Assembly (NCBI RefSeq): GCF_027744825.2
Contig: NC_071334.1
Location: forward strand, 31,836,937-31,900,936
Direction: 5' to 3'
Source of the DNA: Synchiropus splendidus
Taxonomy: Eukaryota; Chordata; Actinopteri; Syngnathiformes; Callionymidae
Length of the DNA stretch: 64,000 nucleotides
Below are positions 13,144 through 24,432 of the stretch, one piece after another. A program made the position numbers and the translations under genes. The notes beneath the pieces were generated by a model that saw only the letters and a list, made by a program, of their open reading frames with translations, was not told the DNA's origin and ran no database searches. Numbering within the stretch: the first letter of the stretch is position 1; each line of letters starts with the position of its first letter.

Positions 13144-16100
13144 TCAGAGAGGAGGGGTGAAGACCATCAGGTCACTGGGACAGACCGACTCTCGTATCCT
13201 GTCCCTCAAGTTTGGGGTAAAGAGAAGCAGGCAATTCTCTGCTGACTGACCCTAAAAGAATGAGAATAAGTATAGATCAAAACTCAGCATGAAAACTGCT
13301 ACTTTCTCTCATAGAAAAGATGGTTCAAAGTTTTACCTGTGGCAGAGGTGACTGCAGAGGCAACACAGAGGGCAGCACTGATTCTTCTGCTACTGTTAAA
13401 AAGGGGCAACGGTAAGTAACAGTAAATACATTACAGGATCTCTATAATGATGTTTGTAGAAATATTTAAAGCAAGGCACGCATTAGGCTTTTCAGTTTTT
13501 TATTACCATTTTAAATTAAAAGTACAATTTGTATCATACCTGCTTCCTGTTGGCCTTCTGTCTGACATCTTGGACTTTCCATTTCCACATCAAGATTCAA
13601 AGGTGAGGCATTCAAAATGGCATCCCTAGGAGACATGCTGCATCTGTTTGTAGGCAGCAGATAACGCTCAAAGTCCAGCCCAGGGGCGTCCTGCCAAAAG
13701 ACAGACATAAAGTAGTTATCTGACTTATTGTGGTTCTGGATGATCAACAACTGTAAGTTTTAGTCTTGGTAGTATGGCAGTATGTGTCATCATTTCAAAC
13801 TTAAGTTCCCTTTACCTCAACAACTGAGAGGTCTGGCGTCTGACAATCTGTTGATTCGTGCACAGCAGGAGGACAGCAGCCCACAGCCAGAGAGGCCTTG
13901 GGAGTTGAAAGACAAAGGTCGGTGTTGGTGGCCTTATTTTCCTCCTCCACTGCAGAACTGGAGGGATGAAGGGGTGCACCAGTGTCCACTTCAGGAAGCA
14001 GCACCTCGTTCTCCTCTGAGATCGCGGTCTCGGGCTGCTTTTCATTGTTGTCTGACGGTGCGGCTCTGAGAGGAGAGCTACAAGTGGCCGTGTTCACACT
14101 TAAATTTGCTTTGCGTTGAGGGGTACCACACTGGGACCTGGCGGCTCGACTTGGGGTTATGTTGAGGACAAGTCGCGGCTGTGTTGGTGAGAGGAAAGAC
14201 TGGGCAGGAGACTCTTGGGTTTGCATCAAAGCATGTGAGTGTCGAGTCACTCTTCTCGGGGTGAGAAAGTTGGGGCATGGAGAGTCTTGGGGTGGTGCAA
14301 CAGCACTCAGTCGGCTGGATCTCCGCACAGAACCTACACACAAACATGGATGGTGAAACATGGTCAATTACTAGTTACACAGGTTTGTCTTTGACTAAAG
14401 TCAAGACAAAGATGAAGCAAGAGATTTGGTCATGATCTATGATCAGGTAATACAAGATGTTTCACCTGAGGCTTTGGCTGGACTCTCGGCAGGTCGTGCT
14501 TCCTCGCAGCTCATGGTGAACTCACTCTCTGTATTACCAGAAGAACCCATCATCTTCTCTGCTTCAGCTGCCAGCTGTCTGGCCTTCATAGCTGCTTTCA
14601 CGGCAGCCAGGCGAGATCTGGCGGCTGCTTTGGTCCCGGCTGCTTTGGGAGGGGCGGTGGCAGGTTTCTGTCAAATAATTCAGGAGAGACAGTGATGCTG
14701 CAGCTTGGAAATAAAGACTTCCCATGCATTTGGGAGGACATTGTAATCGTTTTACAACCCAAACACAGATCCAGACAACCACATAATTTCATGTGCCTCG
14801 GAAGCTAAAAGCATGTATGTTTGAAAAGAAAGTTTGAAGAGCAACAGAAATACAGCAACCGTCTGCCGACGACTGTTTGAGCTTTGCTGATGGACAAAGT
14901 TGTTTACTCACAAGTTAAGATTGTAACTGTCAACAATCAAGATCACATTGTTGGAAAGCATGGCAAGTGGATTTATGCATGTGCTTCAAGGAGGAAAAAA
15001 CAATGCCTCAGTCTTACACTTCATCTAAGAGTTATCACCTTCACTACTTTTCTCTGCCGAGGTGGTGGCAGCCTCGTGCTTCTGCTTCTTTTAGGGCCAC
15101 AAACTTCTTGTTGACATCTTCAACCTGGAAAACAGAAGGCCATTAAATGTACTTTTTAAAATGGATTTATGTTTTCAGACTTCTCTGGGTTTGTACTTGG
15201 TATTGTGTTGTTAAAATGTGAGTCAATAGAGACTCACCTGAAAGTAAACCATGTCCCAGAACCCCTGCAGGTCAGTGCAGGTGGTGATCTTCTCACCACG
15301 CTGCAGCTCACAGTCATCCACGAGACCACTGAACTGGTTGAATCTCTCCTTCATAAGCAGCCGTGCCTGACCCACAGCTGTTCGCATGCGATCGCGCACT
15401 GAGGCAAAATATAAAAAGCAAACATAATATGACAAGGATGCTCAGTATTTTTTGAGGGGAAAGAGGTCACATATGCATACTTTCTTCAGGTATAGACTCG
15501 TCTCCGACTTTCAGCTCCCAGTGAGCGCTCAAAGCTGTCAGCCGCTCCGTCTCGTTGGAGATTTCAGACCTGTTAAAGAATACAACAATACTTCAGACCA
15601 TACAAACACTTGTTACATAACACCATGCTTGGGGTCTCATCTACTGCACCGAAAGTATGGAACATCATGCTTTGATTCCAGTGGACTCTCTGGAGTGGGC
15701 TCAGTTGTGGAAGATGTTTGATGAGTAGCTCCATTTGACTCCCCTTGTGGCTCAGCTTCCAACGCTATGGGAGTGGTAAGCTCATGGCTGGGGAGTCAGA
15801 ACATGGGATTTTAATACAAAAGGAATCAAAGTTTTCAGCATAAATATTAGAAGATGGAACCTTGGTGTTTGAAATGCCTCTGCTGGTGGAGATGGGGGGC
15901 GCTCCACATCAAGTCCATCAGGAGCAAATCCTGGATCCTGGGTAGGTTCCGCTTCAGCATTGTCCACCAACATGTTCCCCACATCAGAAGGGCATTCTGT
16001 AGATGGAGGGCAGTGATGCTCCTCAACATCCTCTCTATCCTTCTCCTTTTACAGGACATTTAGTGCATGGAAAAGAAAAAAGAATGAACACCTGGGATTC

Positions 16101-19100
16101 CAAATGTTGTCATGCATGCAGATGAAAATAAGCAGCTGTTTGCCAGGGATGAATCTTCCATAATTTCCAGACTACAAGCTGCTACTTTTTTCCCCACATA
16201 CTCTGAACCTAGCGCTTATACAACAATGTGGCTAATATATGGATTTTTACAAGCATCATGCCACCAGGACATTTAGCCAAGACTCAGGAGAATTAAACTA
16301 CAGGTATTTTGTTGTACTTGTTTTTCACCTTAATGTTTTTCTGTTGCGTTGATGACTGATGTTCTTCATCCCAGCCTTGTGCTTCTGTTTCCAGGAGGGC
16401 TTCACACCTTCAAACGTTTCGCAGTTCAATGTTGATCCATGAATATAAATTGCATAGAAGTAGAGAATAATCGTCAAACCTTGGAATCAGGAATGCATCC
16501 TCTGATTGAAGAGACATGGGCTCGAACTTGAAGGCTGACAAGCCTGTCGGAGCTTCAAATACAAATCCTTCAGGAGCAAATGAGGAGGGAACCTGTGCTG
16601 ATTCAGGGGCTGCTGAAGCAACGTCCACCGGCATATTATCCTCATCAGAACCGCATTTAGAAGCAGAAGGGCAGGGCTGCTCTTCAAGCCTGTGAGAACC
16701 AGTTTCCTTCATAGGCCAAAGACAGCAAAAGAAATGTACAAATGCATAAGAATCATCATATGAATGTCAAGAATTTTGTCCCATGGCAATCTATTGAGTA
16801 AGGATGCGCCGATTTCAGCACAATGGTGAATGAAGATCACTACCTGTCATTGCCAAAACCGATCACACGTGACGCGCAATGATGCCACGCCGGTTGTGAT
16901 GCGTCTGCTCTTCCCTACTCTGTGCTCACTGCAGCGTGTCTGCCGTAAAAGTTCTTTCAATCTGTCATGTAAAGTTTGCGTCCTGCAGCACATGCACGGG
17001 ACAATGCTATTCAGGGAAGCACCTTCAAAGCAGCAACACTTGACGGAGTGTGGAGAGTTTTCCAGGCTCAAGAAAGTGAGACCACAGCAGAGTGTTAACA
17101 CAGCTGACGTTTAGCAACACCCGCGGGTCCGAACGCTAAGCTAGTTCCCCATGAAATAATCTTTAATTTTACCGAGCTACATAACCAGCCTTTCTCAGGA
17201 GTCGTTCATGTGGAGACAGAAATGACTTGAGTCCATCGCCGTTTTGGAGACGGGTGCAACGTTCGTTAGCCACCTGAATCTGAAACTTTTGAAAATATCC
17301 GGAGTGGAAACTTTCATAAATGCAATGCTCTCTGACTCAAGCAGCCAGTATGTAAATATTTCACAGACATAGCAAAGTCTCAAGAGCTTCACCAAACTGC
17401 AACGTCTCATGTCGAATTAAATGTTTTTCAGTTGTCCTTTTGACTTCCTTTTTTTTCCTTCTATTTTTTGCCTTCTTGAAGAGGTATATTAAAACGTCTG
17501 TATGAAAATGATTTAATGGTCCATGTTTTCACAGCATGTACACAGAAGGTCTCATCATTTTGATTACAAATTCATAGTCAATCCATGTGATCGGAGCATC
17601 CCTAGTCCAGAAAAATACAAGTGCGGATTGTCACGAAATAATGGTAGTAAACTGAGTTGTAAGTCAAATTTTAAGTCAAAGCATGGATATACAATGATAA
17701 ATAATAATAAAAGCATGTTACTTACATTTGACCGAGTTGGTTTGACATCAACTTCGTCTAAAACAGAGGCTTTGCAGAGACAGAAAACAAGTTGAAATTC
17801 TGAAATTTTATGAGCACAATTAGCATTCTATAGCATGTAGCTAAACAAGTACCATTTGTCATGGCTCTTCCAGATGTTGTCACCACAGAATTGGCAGCAG
17901 CTCTGCTTCTGGTTGATCTCCCAACTAAAGAAAAAGTTAAGTTTAGTCAATATGTCGACTATCTGATAAACTTTTGCTGCCACTACCTGTAGGTTGGTTG
18001 GTCGGTTTGTTTTTCACAGCAGGGGTGGCTGCAGCAGCAGGTTTGTTGACAGATCTAATTGACAAAACTCGAGCAGGTTCTACATGAGAAAAATAAAAAA
18101 TAAAGTTCGGAAAAGTGTTCATGACTCTATAGTTTTTAAAATCCAAATACCTCTCAGATTTTTTGTCTTTTTATTTAGGCAAAATGAACATGTTGGAGAA
18201 AAAGGGGGATATACAATTGATGCACATCTTATTGGCAACCAGTAAAAAAAAAAAAAAAAAAACAAGAATCACAAGGCAGTGACTAAAGCCAAATCCCCTA
18301 CATTAATAAATTGGCAATTATTCAAGAAATATTTTAAATGGAGTACATTACTTACTGTATTAGAAACCAAAAGGAGAAAATTGACCTTATTTGGAGTACA
18401 CGGATTAGTTTTGGTAACCCCAGAGGTGATAGTTTAATTTGAATTAAAGTTGCAAGTCCTTCGGGGATTGAATGGAATGTTATAGTAGGTTGAGCCAGTA
18501 TTTGGGTAGTTGAGTTGTTTTGTGTTATTTTTTCTTCACTTTTATTTTTTTGTTTGTTTGTTTTGCTTGTTGTTATACTTTTGATCCTATAAATCCTAAA
18601 AACATGTAAGCAAGACCTAATTACTCTTGTTGTTTTTATGTATTTGGTGTATTTTTGGGAAAGGGTTCGTTTTTGTTTTTTTTATGTTATTACACTTGCA
18701 ATCAAAATTCAATTAAAAAAACAAAACAATTCAGTGACTAAAATATAGGCTGTGATGATGTATTGATGTTCTGTGTTGTTACTTACCAGCCACAGCTTTG
18801 TTTTTGGTCTGTACAGCAGTTCGAGTTCTCGTGGATTTCTCAGCTTCTGGTTTACCAAAAGAGATGTAAAATATTTTATATATACATGTATACGCTGCAC
18901 ACATTGAGCATCAGGAACGGAGTCAAGACTAACCTTTGTTTCCTGCTTGGTTTGGGTGTTGCAGCTTTAGCGGCTGTGGGGTACAAAGAATCACAATATA
19001 ACTTTTAATTTAGTGCAATTCGTAAAATCCTAGATAAATGGCGACATACTTTTTGCACTTGCTGTTGCTTCATAGATCGTGTCACTCTGCCACTTGGTGC

Positions 19101-19678
19101 CGGATCAACATTCAGTCGTGTCTTAATAACAAGGAGAAAAGGTTGCCCATTTATCTTTACAGATCAGACGAGAGTAGTAAATACCAGATTCTTCCTCACC
19201 TCTTTAGTTTTGACTGACAAGGCTGGTACAGATATAATGATCTGAGTGTTTTTTGGGTGATAGACACCAGTCTTAAATATCCCTTTCCGCTCCTTCTCCC
19301 TCTTTTCTTTCTCCTTCTCAAGAGCTTTACGTTCCCTCCAGCGCTCCAGCTGTTTGGCTCGCTCTGCAACTGCTTTGTCTAAAATTACAGGCATGGCTAG
19401 CATTCAAAACATGAAAATTTAATTTGACATCATTATAAACACAACATACTTTTAGAAGATTTTGTATCCAAGTTCGTTTTGTCCTGATGAGACGATAGAG
19501 TCACGTTGACATCCAGACAAGAGATGTCCTGCTCTGAGATCTGGTCTAGCTGCCTACGTTGATTCACAGTGCGGTCTCGATTCTCTTTTTGGGTCTGCGA
19601 CATTCTCCGTGACCTTCTCACACGCATCATTGACACGCTGGTGTCCCGCTCTCGAAGATGGGCAAAACGAGACTCCAT
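13144..19678 (-). CDS. dlgap5: Disks large-associated protein 5 (HURP), spindle-assembly factor; one apparent frame break
   Basis: Microtubule-bundling Ran-dependent spindle protein and Aurora A substrate. Start codon at 19678 (MESRFAHLRERDTS). Exons high to low, approximate where marked ~: 19450-19678, 19200-19378 (RERKALEKEKEKREKERKG helix then GIFKTGVYHP), 19050-19121, ~18934-18975, ~18784-18845, ~17986-18078, ~17853-17925, ~17726-17761, 16480-16706, duplicate 15861-16044, 15653-15787, 15482-15570, 15237-15400, ~15050-15124, ~14466-14684, 13816-14335, 13541-13691, 13338-13394, 13144-13252. The diagnostic GKAP-domain core is RTAVGQARLLMKERFNQF...GLVDDCE...TTCTDLQGFWDMV. The exon at ~15050-15124 does not join the next one in frame (see findings). 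Small basic exons between 17.7 and 19 kb have weaker support. The C terminus is SDLMVFTPPL. Confidence 0.9.
15861..16044 (-). other. dlgap5 duplicated exon, copy B (shorter paralogous exon)
   Basis: Located 435 bases downstream of copy A in the gene. It aligns to A at protein level (VEEHHCPPSTECPSD versus LEEQPCPSASKCGSD; FAPDGLDVERPP versus FAPEGFVFEAPT; AEAFQTPR versus EDAFLIPR) and clearly at nucleotide level, but lacks an internal block of about 14 codons. It also starts in phase 0 and ends in phase 2, so A followed by B is out of frame while A alone or B alone joins the next exon (starting 15787) correctly. Boundaries: acceptor TAAAAG|GAG, donor AAG|GTTCCA. Confidence 0.7.
16480..16706 (-). 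other. dlgap5 duplicated exon, copy A (conserved copy)
   Basis: 227-base exon, phase 0 in and phase 2 out. It encodes the segment from ETGSHRLEEQPCP through SSFAPEGFVFEAPTG to EDAFLIPR. The SSFAPEGFVF...AFLIP part corresponds to the conserved FAPKDFMFQP...AFLTP stretch of mammalian HURP, so this is the ancestral copy. The donor is AAG|GTTTGA. Confidence 0.8.
16801..17603. mobile_element. hAT-like non-autonomous DNA transposon in a dlgap5 intron
   Basis: The left edge begins AGGATGCGCCGAT and the right edge ends ATCGGAGCATCCCT, which read together form an imperfect terminal inverted repeat of the AGGGATGCxCCGAT type common in fish hAT elements. The interior (about 800 bases) has no transposase frame. 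I could not identify a clean 8-base target duplication, so the exact ends are uncertain. Confidence 0.5.
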
Positions 19679-20142
19679 TTAAAAGCTTTATGAAACTGTT
19701 ATGAAGAGAGAACAAAGACAATATTTAGAAATATTAGAAAAGGCAGGACCTAAGTTGCACATAAAATAAAACATCTCTTTTCATCAGAAAATGAGAAGGG
19801 CTCATATGGAAATGAACAATAAGGTAGAAAGTGCTTGTCAAAAGCAATATAGCACACAAAACATATAACACAGCAGAAACGCATACGGTGAATTGCGTAC
19901 AACAAAATAGGTCGACGCAATCTTCGCATTAACTTAAAATGCTCGCGTAAGAGCTCAGTAAAGTATACAGTAGACCTACATGAGTCATTCGTGTAGCATA
20001 TTTTAGCATTGGCAATCGCCTAAAGTACCGAATGTTTTGTCAACAGTCGAACACGATCAACTATTCAAACAGACGCGGACCATGTATATTAATCCATCCT
20101 ACTCAAGACAAAATAAAAGGAGCTTTTCAAAGCTCAACTTAC

Positions 20143-20330
20143 CTCAATCCTAAAACACAGCAAAAAAAAAACTATTAGGACCCTTCCGATTGGATTTAAA
20201 AATATAAAATGGTCTTAACCTAAGATAGAAAGCGCTAACCCTGCTCCCGCATATCAACGTTTGAAAAACGACACGGTCGACGTTGATTGGCCGAGTCCAG
20301 CATGGCACGGCAGATTTGATTGGTCGATGA
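20143..20330 (-). promoter_or_regulatory. dlgap5 promoter: two CCAAT boxes and a CHR element
   Basis: On the minus strand, GACCAATCA (core 20319-20323) and GCCAATCA (core 20286-20290) are 33 bases apart, followed by a TTTGAA/TTCAAA element at 20260-20265. A donor at about 20143 (GATTGAG|GTAAGT) closes the first, non-coding exon. Paired NF-Y sites at this spacing followed by a CHR are the known signature of G2/M genes controlled by DREAM and B-Myb-MuvB, which fits the mitotic role of HURP. Confidence 0.65.
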
Positions 20331-20750
20331 GAAAGTAGCTCAGGAAAAATTTAGTCATCAGCGCCCTCTGGCAACGTGGAGTATAAAACACATTTAGTCG
20401 ACCAGCATCGTCGCAATTAAATATACTTTTTTTAATTAACTTTTTCATTCCTCCTTTTTATCACGCTATGCCATCAGTTTCTGCGCTTTATTTGAACCTG
20501 TTTTATTAGCTGACTCAAGCAAAGCCCATGTCAAGTGCTGAACTAAAAGGCACGAGGAAGAAAGGTGGGAGGGATAAACAAAGGTAAAAAGGGAGAGAGA
20601 GAGAAACAAATACCCATTTCAATGATCCTTTCCTCCAACATTAACCATTTTAAGTCTGGGAACTTAACAAAAAATATTGTAAATAAATGGCCGTGACTCT
20701 CTAGACAAGTTCATTATACGATGAATCTAGAATTTATAAATGACAGATCA

Positions 20751-20753
<3 letters not shown>

Positions 20754-20825
<72 letters not shown>
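20754..20825. repeat. (TA)n microsatellite
   Basis: Uninterrupted alternating TA, about 36 units. It marks the left border of a repeat-rich block and could be cruciform-prone. The open frame through it is an artefact. Confidence 0.95.
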
Positions 20826-20828
<3 letters not shown>

Positions 20829-20829
20829 T

Positions 20830-21233
20830 GTAGTCAGCTTTTCGAATGTGTCGAGTGTGAGACTGGATGACGTTGGTGGACCTGACGTATGTTTATTTTC
20901 TTGTTCCCATCCTCCCGCGTCACAGACGTTATCTGAAATTCACGGTCATCTTTTCAGTTCAGTTTCAACTACCACTTCGAGAACCTTCTCCAAAGTCTCC
21001 AGCAAGGTGATGACACTCTTAGGTCTCATGTCAGCAGCGCATCTGGCTGTGACACTGGGACAGAAACAGGTGGACTCTGCAGAGCGTCGTCTGGCTGGAG
21101 TTCCTATCGGCTGCATCCAGCCATGCATGCACGTCTTCACGAATGCATCCCACTTGGGCTGGGGAGGCACCCTAGATGAGTACAGCATGGGAAGAGTATG
21201 GTCCATCCTTCCTCTTGCCCCAAATCAGTGAAG
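20830..21233 (+). mobile_element. DIRS-like (tyrosine-recombinase) retrotransposon fragment
   Basis: A plus-strand frame of about 130 residues ends at the TGA near 21231. It contains LLGLMSAAHLAVTLGQ followed by a gap and VFTNASHLGWGGTLDEY...GRVWS. The pairing of an LLGLMA-type motif with a D/N-A-S-x-x-G-W-G block of RNase H resembles the RT-RNase H part of DIRS1-like elements of fish. The catalytic Asp of the D-A-S motif reads Asn here, and flanking parts are missing, so it is a dead fragment. Confidence 0.5.
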
Positions 21234-21869
21234 GATGGGAGGAACAACTGCTTCTGAATAAGCTGTCACCAGATCTGACGAACAACGCAAGCACAAAATG
21301 CATGAAAATCATGAAAGAGGGATGAATGTTTGGAATGTGTGTGTGTGTGAATGGATAAATCATCTTGGGTTTCCCCATACATTGAGTGTGAATGAACTGC
21401 AAATGTTGAGAGACAGATTGAATGAAAAAGTTGAGAAAATTAGAAAATCAAAAGAAAATTGAAATGGAGAGTGTGAGAAAGTTTGAAAAACACCAGAAAT
21501 GTTTTGAAATGTGGATGTAAGAGGCCCAGTATAGAGCGGCCAAATGAAATAAAATAGGAAAAAAGCGTGAAAAATGAGGGACTGCAAACTGATGAATGTT
21601 TCTCTGTTCTTTATCCGAGTCCCTACAACTTTGACACGCCACCGATTCCTAAGCTGAGCCCACGATGGCACTTCTCACCTGAAGGCTCTTCAGGAGGCAA
21701 CACACAACCTCATACAACTAAGACCATTGATGTTTCAAACACCCCAGTGCCACTGAGTATCCAGGTGCTGATGGCAGACCTGTCCTGATGCTCCGGAAAA
21801 TGGAGGCGGCAATGCGTGAAGCAGGTGTCTCATTTCTCATCCTAACACTAGCACTTAACACTAGCACTT

Positions 21870-22850
21870 CGTTTTGAAGTCAAGTGAATGTACACAATGT
21901 ACACCTCCATCTCATGTGTATAACTGGTGGGTTAATTCCAAAATGGCCAGCCACATTCTGAAAACCGCACAGCCATATCTGGGTGACGACTCAGATATGG
22001 CGACTCCCGACACACTGCACTGTACTGCACATGTGACTTCTGGACTTCAGTGTCTATAACACTGTTTGAAAAATACTATTAGCTGCATGGGGACGAGGAT
22101 TACGGCAAAGTCAGAAAAGAGTAAATAGGTCATTGAAGAGCGCCATCTTCCGGCCAGAAGCAGCTGACAACTTTCCAATGGTTTCCATGGACGGCGAAAG
22201 ACACCGGCCATGGCACCCTTTCTGCCAACTTGGAATAAATGGGTTATGTGGTTCCAGAATGATTCTGATATGCTTAACCGTGGTGGCAATCACCATCGTG
22301 TTTCCACCCAATGCTTCAATGGTTCTGACCTGATCAATGGTTCTAATCCAAATGATGCTGTAGATGGCCCCAGACACCAATGGTGCCCTGGAAGAGTCCA
22401 AACAGGCACAAACATAACAGTGTTTGCCTCTGACGTCGACATCTCAGTGGATCAAGTTGACCCCTGTTCATATTTCCAATGCAAAGGAGGTTCAACTTGG
22501 TCATCCAGAGCCCTGATATCTGATATGAGGTTGTGTGGAACCCCACACCTTGTTCCGACTGGAGAAAGGCTGTCTGGCACACTGGAGATGAGGACTGGGG
22601 GTCACAGTTCCCAAGAACATGACAGGGGTATCAGATCGAATTGTGATTGATAAGATCTCCTTCCGTGATGGCAAGATTTTGTTTTCTATCAAAAGGCCAC
22701 GGGTTTCTGATTCTGGTTATTATTCCATCTGTGCTTATGGTCTTGGTACTGACCCTTGTGGTTACTTCTACCTTGAGGTTCAATCCTTTCTGTTCCTTTT
22801 ACTCCAACTCTGGTCAATTTGGCTACAATCGCCAATCTCCCGACAGTGAT
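21870..22850 (+). other. Decayed coding-like region with an Ig-like motif, origin unknown
   Basis: Overlapping plus-strand frames in different registers suggest one old reading frame broken by shifts. Visible parts: a hydrophobic segment (ILICLTVVAITIVF, near 22265), a Cys-rich middle with an Asn-linked glycosylation motif, and a last piece (22619-22849) ending ...RVSDSGYYSICAYGLG. The D-S-G-x-Y-x-x-C signature recalls the F strand of immunoglobulin-like domains. It may be a remnant of a cell-surface or mobile-element glycoprotein gene. I do not recognise the family and assign no function. Confidence 0.3.
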
Positions 22851-22984
22851 GAGACATGAGGTCCCCTCTTCTGGTCACATGACCGACGACATTATTGATA
22901 ACAATGTTCACCCTGCTAACCTGTCAAAAAACATGTGGTGGCACACAATTTGTCTGGTTGTTATGCGTGTACACTTTTTCCACA

Positions 22985-23536
22985 AATTGCAGCCGGGTAA
23001 AGCAAAATCTTTCTTGCTTGACCTGTAATCCACTGCATGACCTTCCCAAAGGTCAATGGCACACCACCTTCAGCCTCACTCTGGTCACGTTGTTCTAAAA
23101 TTAAATTTTGTTATTATACGTACAAATAAATAGACATATAATTTGCTTTTTTAAGAACACACATACCACAATCCTCAATCTCTTGGAGGAAGTCCTGAAA
23201 ATGGTTCATCACATTGACCTCTGCTGTGTATTTGACAGACTCCTTGGTATTATATTCAGGTACACACCTCTCCAAAACAAAGGGTGCATCCACCTGCATA
23301 CAAAAGACAAAGATCAGTAGAGCAACAATGCTAATAGATATAACCTTACAGAGATTAATGTCTGGTACCAGTACCTTATCATCTTCTCCTGGAACAAACA
23401 TAGGCTGACACAGGTTGGTGTGGTGCTGCATGACTTTGAGCAAATCATACAGTTGCAGACCCTTCCTCAACTGATCAAGCATGGGGATGACTCGCATTGT
23501 TGAGTGCAATACAACAGTCCCAAAAACACATCTCAC
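22985..23536 (-). pseudogene. HECT-ligase-like gene fragment (G2/M-specific E3 ligase-like family)
   Basis: Minus-strand exons with working splice borders: one containing LRKGLQLYDLLKVMQHH...MFVPGEDD (up to about 23540), a donor at about 23357, a second (about 23206-23300, VDAPFVLERCVPEYN...NVMNHFQDFLQEIEDC) and a third starting at about 23098 (EQRDQSEAEGGVPLTFGKVM QWITGQ). Phases join. The pattern GL-x-Y-x-L-x-x-x-M ... F-x-x-G ... N-x-x-x-x-F-Q-D-F-L-x-E-x-E-D ... L-T-F-G-x-V-M-x-W-x-T-G matches a lineage-expanded teleost family usually annotated as G2E3-like, which carries a HECT-related C terminus. Upstream domains and the catalytic end are absent in the window, so I call it a partial or pseudogene. 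Family assignment is from memory of motif layout. Confidence 0.45.
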
Positions 23537-23799
23537 TACTCATTTACTCAATAATATACTCAATGATCTTAATCTACATCATGATTATGCCTTTTTTCCC
23601 CTCAAGACACACTTTCCCACTGTACCCACAGTTCATTATTTCATCCATTAGTTGTTGATGGTCTCATCTGTGGCCTGATTTATCTGTGATCGTAAACTTA
23701 ATATTTACATGCAAAAAAAAAAAATTATATATATATATAAATACTGTGTAATATTTTAATAATTATAAATAATTTGACCTTTTGCTATTTGCTAATACT

Positions 23800-24034
23800 G
23801 ACTTTTAATTTCTTCCAGTTCACTATGCTGTGGTTTATCGGTTTGTTTATTGTGTGGATCATTTCATTATGTGTACTATTATGTGTAACTACTATAAAAT
23901 TACTCCTTCCTCATAAGTATTTGATTAGTAATAAAGTGAGAGAAATCTCTTTTAAAATTCTTCATAGAATCTATCCTAGCAAAGACTTAATTAAGAAAAG
24001 ATTTCAGAAAGATATTGACACCACTTGTCACTAA
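23800..24034 (+). mobile_element. L1/Tx1-like LINE, C-terminal ORF2 fragment
   Basis: The frame reads ...LLPHKYLISNKVREISFK then ILHRIYPSKDLIKKRF, ending D-T-T-C-H-stop. The N-K-V-R-E-I-S-F-K-I-L-H-R-I-Y-P signature is typical of the segment just before the C-terminal zinc-knuckle of L1-like ORF2 proteins in fish. Only this short end is present. A short (TA) tract and poly(A) lie upstream at 23710-23740. Confidence 0.6.
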
Positions 24035-24432
24035 AATTGTAAATCCTCCACTGAATCCACAGGTCTGCGACTTCATTAATAACAATATAATAACTAATGT
24101 TGCATTTTTTTTTGGAAGAAAGTCGTTTTTGGTTTGTATGAAGAGCACTTATGTCCATCTTATTTTATTAATCATTTCATTATAACGTCGGCCAAGTTCG
24201 AGATCTGCTCCCAGACCCCCCCCCTTTTTTTTTTTTTTTTTTTACATTGAAACACAGCAATATTTCAGTTCGATTAAACAAAAAGCACTAAATTTAATAA
24301 CTGCTTGCTCTCAATTTTAAATCTTCATTTGAATCATTTTGCCCCCTAGCGTTCATATGTGTACTTTATTGTCCATCCTTTTAAAAAAAATGTTTCTGAT
24401 TTTCTTGATTTATTTATTGTTTTTAGTCGTTA

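Noticed and set aside
13801..14367. 188-codon minus-strand frame as a separate gene
   Set aside because: It is an internal exon of dlgap5 with matching splice phases on both sides.
20740..20825. Open frame of repeated T-Y-I-Y residues
   Set aside because: Translation of the (TA)n microsatellite; no coding evidence beyond the DIRS-like part downstream.
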